From positions 1 through 14,385 of the forward strand of contig CAZPWQ010000093.1 of assembly GCA_964590495.1 (NCBI GenBank): a stretch of DNA of 14,385 bases, written 5' to 3'. Below are positions 1 through 6,690 of this stretch, piece after piece; the stretch's first letter is position 1; each line of letters starts with the position of its first letter. Origin of the DNA: CAZPWQ01 sp964590495. GTDB lineage: Bacteria > Bacteroidota > Rhodothermia > Balneolales > Balneolaceae. Below the pieces are notes generated by a model that saw only the letters and a program-made list of their open reading frames with translations, did no database searches and was not told where the DNA came from. The position numbers and the translations under genes are program-made.

Positions 1-40
1 TGTCTCCGAACACCTGTTACCTATGTTCCCGGTCTATACA
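1..40. mobile_element. Possible remnant end of an IS21-type element
   Basis: The first 40 bases carry two imperfect tandem units, one starting TGTCTCCG at position 1 and one starting TGTTCCCG at 24, with TTACCTATGTTCCCGG at the junction and a final ACA at 38-40. From memory this resembles the tandem terminal repeats of IS21-family elements in Bacteroidota, which often end in TGT/ACA. No transposase is visible because the window begins here. The assignment is inference only. It could equally be unrelated intergenic sequence. Confidence 0.25.
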
Positions 41-118
41 TCATAAGGAGGGGATTATATTGCCCAAAAAGCCATGATTTATTAAAAAGGTGCCACTAAC
101 ATGAATCGGCCCAATATT

Positions 119-139
119 TCTCCCCTTATGAAGGGGAGA
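119..139. repeat. Perfect 9-bp inverted repeat, REP-like
   Basis: TCTCCCCTT (119-127), a 3-nt spacer ATG and AAGGGGAGA (131-139) form a perfect 9-bp dyad, followed by ACACAGAGGGGTTGG. The layout (short G/C-rich hairpin plus a conserved tail) resembles dispersed palindromic repeats common in Bacteroidota intergenic DNA. It lies 85 bp beyond the hutG stop, so it could also stop or stabilise hutG mRNA, but there is no adjacent T-tract on either strand. Only one copy is seen in this window. Confidence 0.55.
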
Positions 140-223
140 CACAGAGGGGTTGGATCTACAGGCTTTGTTTATTTATTCAGACATACAACATGTAAAAAAT
201 ACTTTTTGGACAGCCTCGTTCCA

Positions 224-1159
224 TTACCGCTGGCTCAACCCCAGTAAAAAATGCCAGATCGTCAAGGCTGCGAGTTTCGTCGTTTGGTCATCATTGTCGT
301 AGTAGGGATTGACTTCGGAAAGGTCGAATGAAGTAACCTTCTTGTTTCTTCCCGCCAGGTAAGCGGCCGTCAGCCACAGGTCGGGATGCAATCCGTTTAC
401 ACAGGGAGAGCTTACACCGGGTGCATAGGCTTGGTCTACCGCATCCATATCGAAAGTGACCATTATACGGTCACTTTCGGCTATATCAAATAAACCGGAA
501 AAATTTGTCATGTTTGTTTCATCCCTGTACATGATACATCCCCCTTTTTCCCTAATATAATCTATATGAGTCCCGGCCACAGAATGAGGTTGCAATCCGG
601 CTGTAAGATATTGTCTGCAGCAACCGCTTTCATGTCCGATAGCCTGCCGAAACGGTGAACCTGAATGAGCTCTGCCGTTTTTAAGCGGACGAACATCAGT
701 GTGGGCATCCAGGTTTATAATAGCTGTTTCAAGATTGATGCCGGCATAACCGAGGAAGTGACCGAATGCCGTTTCATGTCCACCACCCAGAATAATGGGA
801 ACCACACCCTCTTCAAGATATTGGCTAAGCACTTTTCCCAGTGCCTGCTGGTCCGACTTAACATCACCTGTAATATTCACGTCACCCGGATCCTTTGTAG
901 TTTCAACCAGTTCTGTAAATGAACCGGGATCCTCTGCATTGGGCGTCATTTTGTAAAGTTGCGTTCGAATTGCCGCGGGACCTTCAGAAGCACCCTGCCG
1001 TCCGCCATTTCTTTTAACCCCGGTATCCGATGGGAATCCTATGATAACTACCCGGGGAGTTTCTTTCTTTTTCAGCGACCGGCCCAACAATTGGCCGATG
1101 CGCGGGTCGTCATCCGAAGTCTCAGGATATGATATATTAACTTTGTGTAGTAACGGCAT
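224..1159 (-). CDS. hutG: Formimidoylglutamase (histidine degradation, last step)
   Basis: A 311-aa cytoplasmic ureohydrolase of the arginase fold. It is expected to hydrolyse N-formimidoyl-L-glutamate to L-glutamate and formamide. The binuclear Mn site is complete: GGGHE at 125-129 (His128), NLDAHTD at 149-155 (Asp151, His153, Asp155) and FDMDAVD at 236-242 (Asp237, Asp239). SGSPFR (166-171) and SFDLSEVNP (277-285) are the other family blocks. Agmatinase or arginase would share the metal ligands; hutI and hutH on the same strand in this window favour HutG. The ATG at 1159 gives the usual family length but has no good Shine-Dalgarno sequence. It is divergent from the AI-2E permease across 266 bp in which I see no confident promoter. 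Confidence 0.9.
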   Translation of the reverse strand: MPLLHKVNISYPETSDDDPRIGQLLGRSLKKKETPRVVIIGFPSDTGVKRNGGRQGASEGPAAIRTQLYKMTPNAEDPGSFTELVETTKDPGDVNITGDVKSDQQALGKVLSQYLEEGVVPIILGGGHETAFGHFLGYAGINLETAIINLDAHTDVRPLKNGRAHSGSPFRQAIGHESGCCRQYLTAGLQPHSVAGTHIDYIREKGGCIMYRDETNMTNFSGLFDIAESDRIMVTFDMDAVDQAYAPGVSSPCVNGLHPDLWLTAAYLAGRNKKVTSFDLSEVNPYYDNDDQTTKLAALTIWHFLLGLSQR

Positions 1160-1425
1160 CAGAAAAAAAGTTATGTTTTAGAAATCAGGCAGTTTAGCAG
1201 ACGAAACATTTGATAAGAAAAGGTACTAAAACTGTTTAACCCGTTTGGTATATTCATCTTTATTTAACAGCAGCATGGATTGAAAAGTTTTTTATAGCTG
1301 TAGATTGTAACATTCTCTACCCGCTATTAAAAGGCCCTATTAAAAGAATGTTCTTCTGTTCGATGTTGTTTTCAGGTATAACTATTCTTCAAATTCTTCA
1401 AACGCATATCTAACAACCTACAATA

Positions 1426-2529
1426 GTGAATCACAATTTGCATCCCCTTGTAAAATTCAATCTGGTTCTGTTGCTGTTTTTCCTGATCTTCGGCGGCTTA
1501 TATTTTGCTTCTGCTTTTTTAATACCGCTTGTGTTTGCCGGAATTCTTGCTATGCTTATGTCACCTTTATGCGTAAAACTTGAAGCACGGGGCATAAATA
1601 AAGCGTTATCCTCCTTTTTATGTATTCTCTTGCTCGTCCTGTTTTTTGCCGGAATTGGTGCAGTAATATCCACACAGGTAACAAGCTTCATTAATGATCT
1701 CCCCCAAATCGAGAAAGAGCTGAATCAACAGCTGAAATCTGTTCAGTTTTACGTGCAGGAAACATTCGGGATCTCACCCGAAGAACAGGAACAGGCTGTG
1801 AAAGACGGGTCCGAAAAATCCGGCGGAGTGGGATCAATGATAGTCGAATTTCTCAGTTCTTTTACGGGAGTTATGGCAAGTTCTTTGCTGGTCCTGGTAT
1901 ATATGTTCCTTCTGTTATACTACAGGTCTAGATTTCCCAAATTTATCATGAAAGTGGTTTCTGAAGATCAAAAAGAGCAGGCTCATCATATCATCATGGA
2001 ATCCAGCAAGGTTGCCCAGCAGTATTTGATCGGCCGGGGAATATTAATTTTCATCCTTGCCGTTTTCTATTCAATCGGAATGACAATTGTGGGTGTGGAT
2101 AATGCCGTTTTTCTGTCGGTAATTGGAGCTTTATTAAGCATTATTCCCTATGTCGGAAATATAATGGCTTTTGTACTATTCATGTTTATGGCGCTGGCCC
2201 AGGGCGGGGGAACCTGGCTATATTTAAATATATTGATTGTTCTTTCAGTAGTTCAGTTCATAGAAAGTTATCTGCTGGAACCTTTTGTTGTCGGGGCCGA
2301 AGTAGATATCCATCCCTTTTTCACAGTGGTTATTATCATCGTCGGAGAACAGATATGGGGTGTGGCGGGCATGATCCTTGCCATTCCGATGCTGGCTGTT
2401 GTAAAAATTATCTTCACCCATATAGATTTTTTGGAGCCGTATGCCTACCTGATCGGTGATACCCGGGATAAGAAAAACTCCAAGATATCCGATAAAATAA
2501 AAAACTGGTTTTCCAGTGATGAAGGATAA
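1426..2529 (+). CDS. AI-2E family transporter / membrane permease (PF01594-type)
   Basis: A 367-aa polytopic inner-membrane protein. Hydrophobic segments lie near residues 10-30, 31-48, 60-82, 140-165, 203-223, 228-258, 264-280 and 298-328, with a charged extramembrane loop at about 85-138. Family signatures are IPYVG (240-244), LEPFVVG (284-290) and a C-terminal block starting HPFF at 296 and running to about 329. The family includes E. coli TqsA and YdiK, and in other lineages Na+/H+ antiporters; the substrate cannot be told from sequence. The start is GTG at 1426: an in-frame TAA lies 15 bp upstream and the next ATG (residue 43) falls inside the second membrane segment. It is convergent with the next gene, stops separated by 27 bp, with no clear terminator. 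Confidence 0.88.
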   Translation: MNHNLHPLVKFNLVLLLFFLIFGGLYFASAFLIPLVFAGILAMLMSPLCVKLEARGINKALSSFLCILLLVLFFAGIGAVISTQVTSFINDLPQIEKELNQQLKSVQFYVQETFGISPEEQEQAVKDGSEKSGGVGSMIVEFLSSFTGVMASSLLVLVYMFLLLYYRSRFPKFIMKVVSEDQKEQAHHIIMESSKVAQQYLIGRGILIFILAVFYSIGMTIVGVDNAVFLSVIGALLSIIPYVGNIMAFVLFMFMALAQGGGTWLYLNILIVLSVVQFIESYLLEPFVVGAEVDIHPFFTVVIIIVGEQIWGVAGMILAIPMLAVVKIIFTHIDFLEPYAYLIGDTRDKKNSKISDKIKNWFSSDEG

Positions 2530-2556
2530 GGGTTAAAGTGATTTCTTGTTTAGGAA

Positions 2557-3024
2557 TCATCCATGCAGCGGGTTATTTTCTTTTAATTGCAGCAACTCTT
2601 CACCCAGTTCACTGCGATCCTTCAAAAAACTTGTGTTCAGCTTTACCACTTTTCCGTTACGTAATGTAATGAACAGAATTTTAGACTGGCTCCAAAAATT
2701 ATACTTTTTCTCGACGGAGGCAATTTCTCGAAAGGAATATACTTGCGTATTGCCCACCAACTTATCAACAGCCTTCTGAACCAGCAACTCTTTTCTACTG
2801 CTGTCCAGCACCACCCGTTTCCATGAAAGTAGAGGTGTACCATACGAAGCAATAACTCCCGCCAACAGATAGAGCGAAAAATCTTCTCGATTCTGCTCCC
2901 ACGTCAGTTCAACAGGTTGCTGGTCGGTTAGCAACAGATATACCAGCACTGCGGCAACAATCACCGTCCAGCCTGCCACAAAATAAGCTGATATTCTGAA
3001 ATTCGTTTTATATTCCCGGATCAT
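2557..3024 (-). CDS. Two-helix membrane protein with PH-like C-terminal domain, unknown function
   Basis: A 155-aa protein of no recognised family. With the ATG at 3024 (alternative GTG at 3039 adds five residues and overlaps the upstream stop), it has two membrane helices at about residues 11-32 and 49-68. A C-terminal beta-rich domain follows, with the pattern RVVLD, then YSFREIASVEKKY, then a strand before RNGK. That layout resembles small bacterial PH-like (bPH) membrane proteins, but I cannot assign a family. It immediately follows the creatininase-family gene on the same strand (stop at 3036), so the two are very likely translationally coupled. The AGGT upstream of the ATG favours that start; the GTG reading would give a 4-bp overlap. 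Confidence 0.72.
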   Translation of the reverse strand: MIREYKTNFRISAYFVAGWTVIVAAVLVYLLLTDQQPVELTWEQNREDFSLYLLAGVIASYGTPLLSWKRVVLDSSRKELLVQKAVDKLVGNTQVYSFREIASVEKKYNFWSQSKILFITLRNGKVVKLNTSFLKDRSELGEELLQLKENNPLHG

Positions 3025-3035
3025 ACTTTTACCTG

Positions 3036-3914
3036 TCACTGTTTATTAAGAGCATCTACCTCTTCAAAGAATTCCATTTGTACGGCAGGCGTCTTCTTAT
3101 CGGTTTTGACATATTTAATAGTCTCCTCAAGGGAGTTTGTTCTGTATTCAAATATCAGTTTTCCCAACTCGGCCGTAGCCACCCCTGCCTCTCCGGCATA
3201 ATGTCCCGGAAATCGTGCATACCACCAGATTCCGGTATAAAGCGATTCCGGCAGATTCAAACGGGCGCGATCCGCGCCGGACTCCTCATCTGTCGTCTCC
3301 AGCTTCACAAGATCCGGCCTGAGATGCAACAAAATGGACGTTTCGCCTTCACCGCCATGCATATCCGTAGACGCGTTGGACTTCCTCATTTCATTCACTT
3401 TTTGTGCTTGCTCAGGATCAGACGGCGTATTGTAAAGATAGGTTACGTAATCTTTTTTACTCTCGAGTTGTGACTGTACAAAATACGGCAGGAGGTTATT
3501 ATTACCTCCGTGTCCGTTTACCAATATAATTTTCTTAAATCCATTCCGCCCGATCTCATCCACCGTTGCCTTCAAAATATCCCACACGAGTTCAGATGAC
3601 AGAGCAAATGTTCCTCCAATATGCTTTGCTTCATATATTTGGCCGAAATAAAATTCCGGGAATACAACAGCGTACTCTTCTTTTGCCGCTTCCAGTGCCA
3701 AATTTCTGGCGACGATCATATCCGAACCCATCGGTGCATGGGGACCATGTTTTTCCAGGATACCCAACGGCAAAATACAGGTAGAATCTGATTGCGTCAT
3801 AGCTTCATCCCACTGCGATGCTGTCAACTCTTCCCATTTTGGAGTCAACTCCTGCCCGGAAGACAACAGCGGAAATATAAAACACAAAACGATAATCAGG
3901 CTGAAATTTTTCAT
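3036..3914 (-). CDS. Exported creatininase-family amidohydrolase
   Basis: A 292-aa metal-dependent amidohydrolase. A signal peptide covers about residues 1-20 (hydrophobic core then LLSSG-Q), so the mature enzyme should act in the periplasm; creatininases are usually cytoplasmic. Family motifs are present: LGILEKHGPHAPMGSD at 50-65 (Glu54, His56, His59, Asp65), NGHGGN at 133-138 (His135) and HGGEGETS at 186-193 (His186, Glu189, Glu191). The family also includes mycofactocin MftE peptidases and formamide hydrolases, so the substrate (creatinine, cyclic amide or small amide) is open. No creatinase or sarcosine genes are nearby. It forms a two-gene unit with the membrane protein downstream. In its upstream region TTTGATT occurs twice 20 bp apart (3932 and 3952), which could be a regulator site. 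Confidence 0.87.
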   Translation of the reverse strand: MKNFSLIIVLCFIFPLLSSGQELTPKWEELTASQWDEAMTQSDSTCILPLGILEKHGPHAPMGSDMIVARNLALEAAKEEYAVVFPEFYFGQIYEAKHIGGTFALSSELVWDILKATVDEIGRNGFKKIILVNGHGGNNNLLPYFVQSQLESKKDYVTYLYNTPSDPEQAQKVNEMRKSNASTDMHGGEGETSILLHLRPDLVKLETTDEESGADRARLNLPESLYTGIWWYARFPGHYAGEAGVATAELGKLIFEYRTNSLEETIKYVKTDKKTPAVQMEFFEEVDALNKQ

Positions 3915-4042
3915 AGTGTATCTTTTTTTGGTTTGATTAGTGGTTTTTTAATTTGATTCAAACTACCAAAAATTCAGGAATTATTTTTTTACGGCTGGTT
4001 TATCAACCGGGAAAAAAGTTATTAAATCCACTGGGATTATTT

Positions 4043-4071
4043 TTGGAATTTCGTACATCACCCATTATACT
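4043..4071 (+). promoter_or_regulatory. Candidate housekeeping-type promoter of the sfnG leader
   Basis: TTGGAA (4043-4048), a 17-bp spacer and TATACT (4066-4071) match the sigma-70-type consensus with ideal spacing. The predicted start of transcription is near 4078, giving about 270 nt of leader before sfnG. Many Bacteroidota use a different consensus (TTG and TAnnTTTG), so its use depends on the true lineage. The same ATTATACTA string occurs at the right edge of the window, upstream of the effector-binding gene on the other strand. Confidence 0.5.
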
Positions 4072-4077
4072 ATGGGT
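4060..4077. promoter_or_regulatory. Operator-like dyad spanning the -10 element
   Basis: ACCCAT (4060-4065) and ATGGGT (4072-4077) are perfect inverted 6-bp arms around a 6-bp core that is the predicted -10 hexamer TATACT. A dimeric regulator bound here would block the promoter. The regulator is unknown and this exact dyad is not seen elsewhere in the window. Confidence 0.45.
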
Positions 4078-4139
4078 CATAATTAAATCTACTTACACAA
4101 TTCAATATGCAGTTCTTCTGCTCTCTACATATATGTTGT

Positions 4140-4266
4140 TGTATGACGGACCAACTGAAAATGTCCGACTGCGATACATTCACCTGTATGAGAGTAAAGG
4201 CAATATGATTTTCTGACTAAGTAATTTAGCATTCTGAAATTCAAAGCCCGCTCACCACACAGGTGA
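4140..4266 (+). promoter_or_regulatory. Candidate attenuator leader with alternative pairings
   Basis: Several exclusive pairings are possible in the sfnG leader. TGTAT (4140-4144) can pair with ATACA (4174-4178), enclosing CGGAC/GTCCG (4147-4151 with 4163-4167). The same ATACA can instead pair with TGTAT (4185-4189). TCACCTGT (4180-4187) is perfectly complementary to ACAGGTGA (4259-4266), which forms the loop and 3' arm of the terminator, so it could act as an antiterminator. No known riboswitch consensus (SAM-I, cobalamin, TPP, T-box) is recognised by eye. No short leader peptide is convincing. The trigger, if any, is unknown. Confidence 0.4.
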
Positions 4267-4277
4267 GTGGGCTTTTT
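4243..4277 (+). terminator. Strong intrinsic terminator upstream of sfnG
   Basis: A 14-bp stem (4243-4256 with 4262-4275, one G-T wobble, ends AAAGCCC and GGGCTTT) with a 5-nt ACACA loop is followed by TTTTT then CATTTAT. No complete gene ends to its left on this strand: the preceding creatininase gene is transcribed the other way. It must therefore end either a short transcript (about 200 nt from the predicted promoter) or read as a regulated attenuator for sfnG. On the minus strand it has a weaker T-tract. Confidence 0.8.
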
Positions 4278-4301
4278 CATTTATATCACCTTCTATAAAT
4301 G
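4278..4301. promoter_or_regulatory. 24-bp dyad between terminator and sfnG start
   Basis: CATTTATA (4278-4285) and TATAAATG (4294-4301) are perfect 8-bp arms around TCACCTTC. The dyad begins exactly where the terminator T-tract ends and lies 46 bp before the sfnG ATG. It could be an operator for a second, nearer promoter or a weak hairpin near the 5' end. The AT-rich arms favour a protein site over a stable RNA hairpin. Confidence 0.4.
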
Positions 4302-4347
4302 CAGGGTGTGACGAATTTTTAACGACAACAAAAAGAGTAACAACAAA

Positions 4348-5442
4348 ATGAATACCGAATTCGCGTACTGGGTACCCAATTTAGCCGGTGGATTTTTAAC
4401 CACCGATTATCCACATGAAGATCAGTGGGACTGGGAATACAACAAAAAAGTAATCAAGCTGGCGGAAGATGCCGGTATTAAATATGCTCTGTCTCCATGC
4501 CGTTATTTCAGCAGTCATTCGGCAGATCATTCGCTGGAGGCGATGACAATTGCAGCAGCCTTGGTTGCAACAACTGAAAAAATTGAACTTATTTCAGCAA
4601 TTCATACAGGTCTGTGGCATCCCGGACCTATTGCCAACTCTGTTATTACCGGCGATCATATTTCAAGCGGCAGATTTCACATAAATATCATAGCGGGATG
4701 GTTCAAAGAAGAATACACCGGATTTGGTGAACCATGGCTTGAGCATGATGAGCGGTATGTACGAACGGAAGAATTCATACGCGTACTGAAAGGACTTTGG
4801 GATTCAGGCCGTAATAACGAGCCGTTTAACTTCAACGGACGTTTTTATAATATAACGGATGCCCTGTCAAAACCGGGTCCCAAGGGAAATCCTTTGATCT
4901 TTCAGGCCGGCAATTCAGAAGCAGCTAAAAAAGTAGCCGCCCGAGTCTCAGACGTTTTCTTCCTCAATGGGAATTATCTGAGTGATGCAAAAAAAATTAT
5001 CAGTGATGTCAAAGCTTATGCTAAAGAATTCGGCACGAAGCCACCGCGTTTTGCCATCAATTCTTTTCTTCTTTGCGAGGAAACCGAACAAAAGGCAAAA
5101 AACATTTTAGAACAGATTATCGATAAGGCTCCAAAACAGACTTTGGAAGCATTCAAAGAGCAAGTTAAACAAGCGGGTCAGTCATCTCCTGAAGGAGAAG
5201 GCATGTGGGCAGACGCTGAGCTTCATGATTTGGTTCAGTGGAACAACGGGTTCCGTACCGGATTGATCGGTACGAAAGAACAGATTGTGGAACGTATTCG
5301 TCAACTTGATGACATCGGTATTGATATTGTTCTTATGTCGGCATTAAACTATACGCAGGATCTGCCCCAATTCGGGGAGGAAATACTCCCTTTAATCCGC
5401 GAGGCCGAGCCTCTGAATCCAAATAAAGAAGTTGCTGAATAA
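4348..5442 (+). CDS. sfnG: FMNH2-dependent dimethylsulfone monooxygenase, SfnG-type
   Basis: A 364-aa bacterial-luciferase-like (TIM-barrel) monooxygenase. SfnG oxidises dimethyl sulfone with FMNH2 and O2 to methanesulfinate and formaldehyde, so the sulfur can be assimilated. Matches to the SfnG subgroup, beyond general alkanesulfonate monooxygenases, are FAYWVPN (5-11), NIIAGWF (113-119), WLEHDERY (130-137), QAGQSSPEGEG (275-285) and DLVQWNNGF (294-302). Length is normal. It heads a plus-strand operon with its two reductases (gaps 41 and 36 bp). The ATG at 4348 follows A-rich sequence without a Shine-Dalgarno sequence. MsuC/MsuD, which would process methanesulfinate, is not in the window. 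The leader terminator upstream suggests regulated read-through, probably by sulfur status (inference). Confidence 0.87.
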   Translation: MNTEFAYWVPNLAGGFLTTDYPHEDQWDWEYNKKVIKLAEDAGIKYALSPCRYFSSHSADHSLEAMTIAAALVATTEKIELISAIHTGLWHPGPIANSVITGDHISSGRFHINIIAGWFKEEYTGFGEPWLEHDERYVRTEEFIRVLKGLWDSGRNNEPFNFNGRFYNITDALSKPGPKGNPLIFQAGNSEAAKKVAARVSDVFFLNGNYLSDAKKIISDVKAYAKEFGTKPPRFAINSFLLCEETEQKAKNILEQIIDKAPKQTLEAFKEQVKQAGQSSPEGEGMWADAELHDLVQWNNGFRTGLIGTKEQIVERIRQLDDIGIDIVLMSALNYTQDLPQFGEEILPLIREAEPLNPNKEVAE

Positions 5443-5483
5443 AAAGTGTATTATCTGAATCACTCATACTAAATAATAACATT

Positions 5484-6074
5484 ATGAATAATCTTCTGGG
5501 AATCGTAGGCAGCAAGTCGAATCCGTCCAATACGCGGACTGCCGTGGAAGTTGCCCTGGATGCAGCAGCTGATGAGTTCGATATCAAAACTGAAATTCTC
5601 CATTTTGCCGATTATAATATTCAACCGGCAGACGGACGCAAGCTGGATGAATACACAGGCGATACGGCAAAGGCTATTGATCTCATTATCAACAGTGAGG
5701 CCTTCATTATAGGTACCCCTGTGTATCGCGGAAGCTATTCGGGCCTTCTCAAAAATCTGCTGGATATTATTCCGCGGGGGATATGGCAGTCGCCCGAGGC
5801 ACCGCTTGAAAACCGTGCTGTCGGTCTTATTGCTACGGGAGCAACTGACCATCATTTTCTAAGCATCAGCCATGAACTTGGCCCTATCGCATCATTTTTT
5901 GGATCATACCCGGTAGGAAGCGGAGTATACGTGAACTCCAGCCAGTTTGAAGATCATCAGATTGTTGGTGACGAGGTTGAACAGCGGTTGCAAACCCTGG
6001 GAAAGGCTACTTATGAATTATCCCGCGCTATTTCTGAAAGTAAATATTTATCCTCACTCGGACCTCAATTCTGA
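5484..6074 (+). CDS. NAD(P)H-dependent FMN reductase, SsuE/MsuE-type
   Basis: A 196-aa flavodoxin-fold reductase. It should reduce FMN with NAD(P)H and supply FMNH2 to the monooxygenase encoded just upstream. An N-terminal phosphate-binding loop (GSKSNPSNT, 9-17) and GTPVYRGSYSGLLKNLLD (77-94) are typical of the SsuE/MsuE group; the GATDHHF block (119-125) is also family-like. Gene order sfnG then reductase agrees with the two-component scheme. The ATG at 5484 is clear but without a Shine-Dalgarno sequence. Whether to call it msuE, sfnF or ssuE cannot be decided without a tree. Confidence 0.85.
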   Translation: MNNLLGIVGSKSNPSNTRTAVEVALDAAADEFDIKTEILHFADYNIQPADGRKLDEYTGDTAKAIDLIINSEAFIIGTPVYRGSYSGLLKNLLDIIPRGIWQSPEAPLENRAVGLIATGATDHHFLSISHELGPIASFFGSYPVGSGVYVNSSQFEDHQIVGDEVEQRLQTLGKATYELSRAISESKYLSSLGPQF

Positions 6075-6110
6075 TTATATCTGACTTGTTAATTGTTAAA
6101 TTGTGATATC

Positions 6111-6623
6111 ATGAATGCTACCAAAACAAAAAATGCAGACGCCTTAAAGGATGTGATGCGACAACTTCCTTTCCCGGTTACCATCGTAACCGCAGCCGTC
6201 GGACAGGAACAGCGGGGTATTACCATCGGATCGTTTACCAGTCTTTCACTTGATCCGCCGTTGATATCTTTTAATGTTGATTTTGCGGCTCAAATGAATC
6301 AGCTGATCAAAAAGGCAAAACACTTCGCCGTACATATTCCCGGTACTGAGCAGGCTCATCTGTGTGATCACTTTGCCATACCCGATCAATCGGGCGAAGA
6401 ACAGTTCGGTTCAATAAGTTATAAATTCAATGGAAATGGCATTCCGATTCTGAAAGACATTCCGACAGTTATCCATTGCCGGGGATATACCTGGTTTGAA
6501 GCGGGGGACCACACAATTATTGTAGGGGAAGTCCTGGATATCGATCAACACAAAGAGACGGACGGCCTTCTTTATTACGACCGATCTTACCGGTCGGTGG
6601 GCAAACGGGCAGAAGAGATCTGA
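6111..6623 (+). CDS. Flavin reductase, FMN-binding split-barrel (HpaC-like)
   Basis: A 170-aa protein of the flavin_reduct (HpaC/RutF-like) split-barrel family. It should reduce free FMN or FAD with NAD(P)H. Visible blocks are QLPFPVTIVTA near the N terminus, GITIGSFTSLSLDPPLISFN in the middle, HTIIVGEV, and the C-terminal LLYYDRSYRSVG. The ATG at 6111 is chosen over an in-frame TTG at 6093, which would add six residues with no family match. It is 36 bp after the first reductase and likely co-transcribed. A second reductase of another fold beside a single monooxygenase is unusual and may serve a partner oxygenase elsewhere or a different flavin. A palindromic REP lies 20 bp past its stop. Confidence 0.85.
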   Translation: MNATKTKNADALKDVMRQLPFPVTIVTAAVGQEQRGITIGSFTSLSLDPPLISFNVDFAAQMNQLIKKAKHFAVHIPGTEQAHLCDHFAIPDQSGEEQFGSISYKFNGNGIPILKDIPTVIHCRGYTWFEAGDHTIIVGEVLDIDQHKETDGLLYYDRSYRSVGKRAEEI

Positions 6624-6642
6624 TGGTTTTTCCTATTAACAT

Positions 6643-6677
6643 TAACCCTGACAGGGTTTGGAACCCTGTCAGGGTTA
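6643..6677. repeat. REP-type composite palindrome, left copy
   Basis: A perfect 16-bp stem (6643-6658 with 6662-6677) closes a TGG loop. Each arm contains AACCCTG-A/T-CAGGGTT, itself a 7-bp palindrome with one central base. It may also stop transcription of the upstream sulfur operon, although no T-tract follows. Confidence 0.85.
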
Positions 6678-6690
6678 GATTAGCTAACTT

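Noticed and set aside
1344..1355. AAGAA-TG-TTCTT dyad upstream of the AI-2E permease, considered as a LexA-like or other operator
   Set aside because: Short 5-bp arms, no match to a known SOS box, and no clear promoter around it.
2504..2517. ACTGG-TTTT-CCAGT hairpin as terminator of the AI-2E permease
   Set aside because: It lies inside the coding sequence before the stop, has only 5 bp of stem and no T-tract after it.
3953..4216. 87-codon plus-strand reading frame upstream of sfnG
   Set aside because: It starts with TTG, lacks a ribosome binding site and any recognisable domain, and covers the predicted promoter and leader hairpins. It is better read as untranslated leader.
3915..4347. SAM-I, TPP, cobalamin or T-box riboswitch in the sfnG leader
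   Set aside because: None of the conserved core strings of these classes could be found by eye; only the generic attenuator layout is supported.
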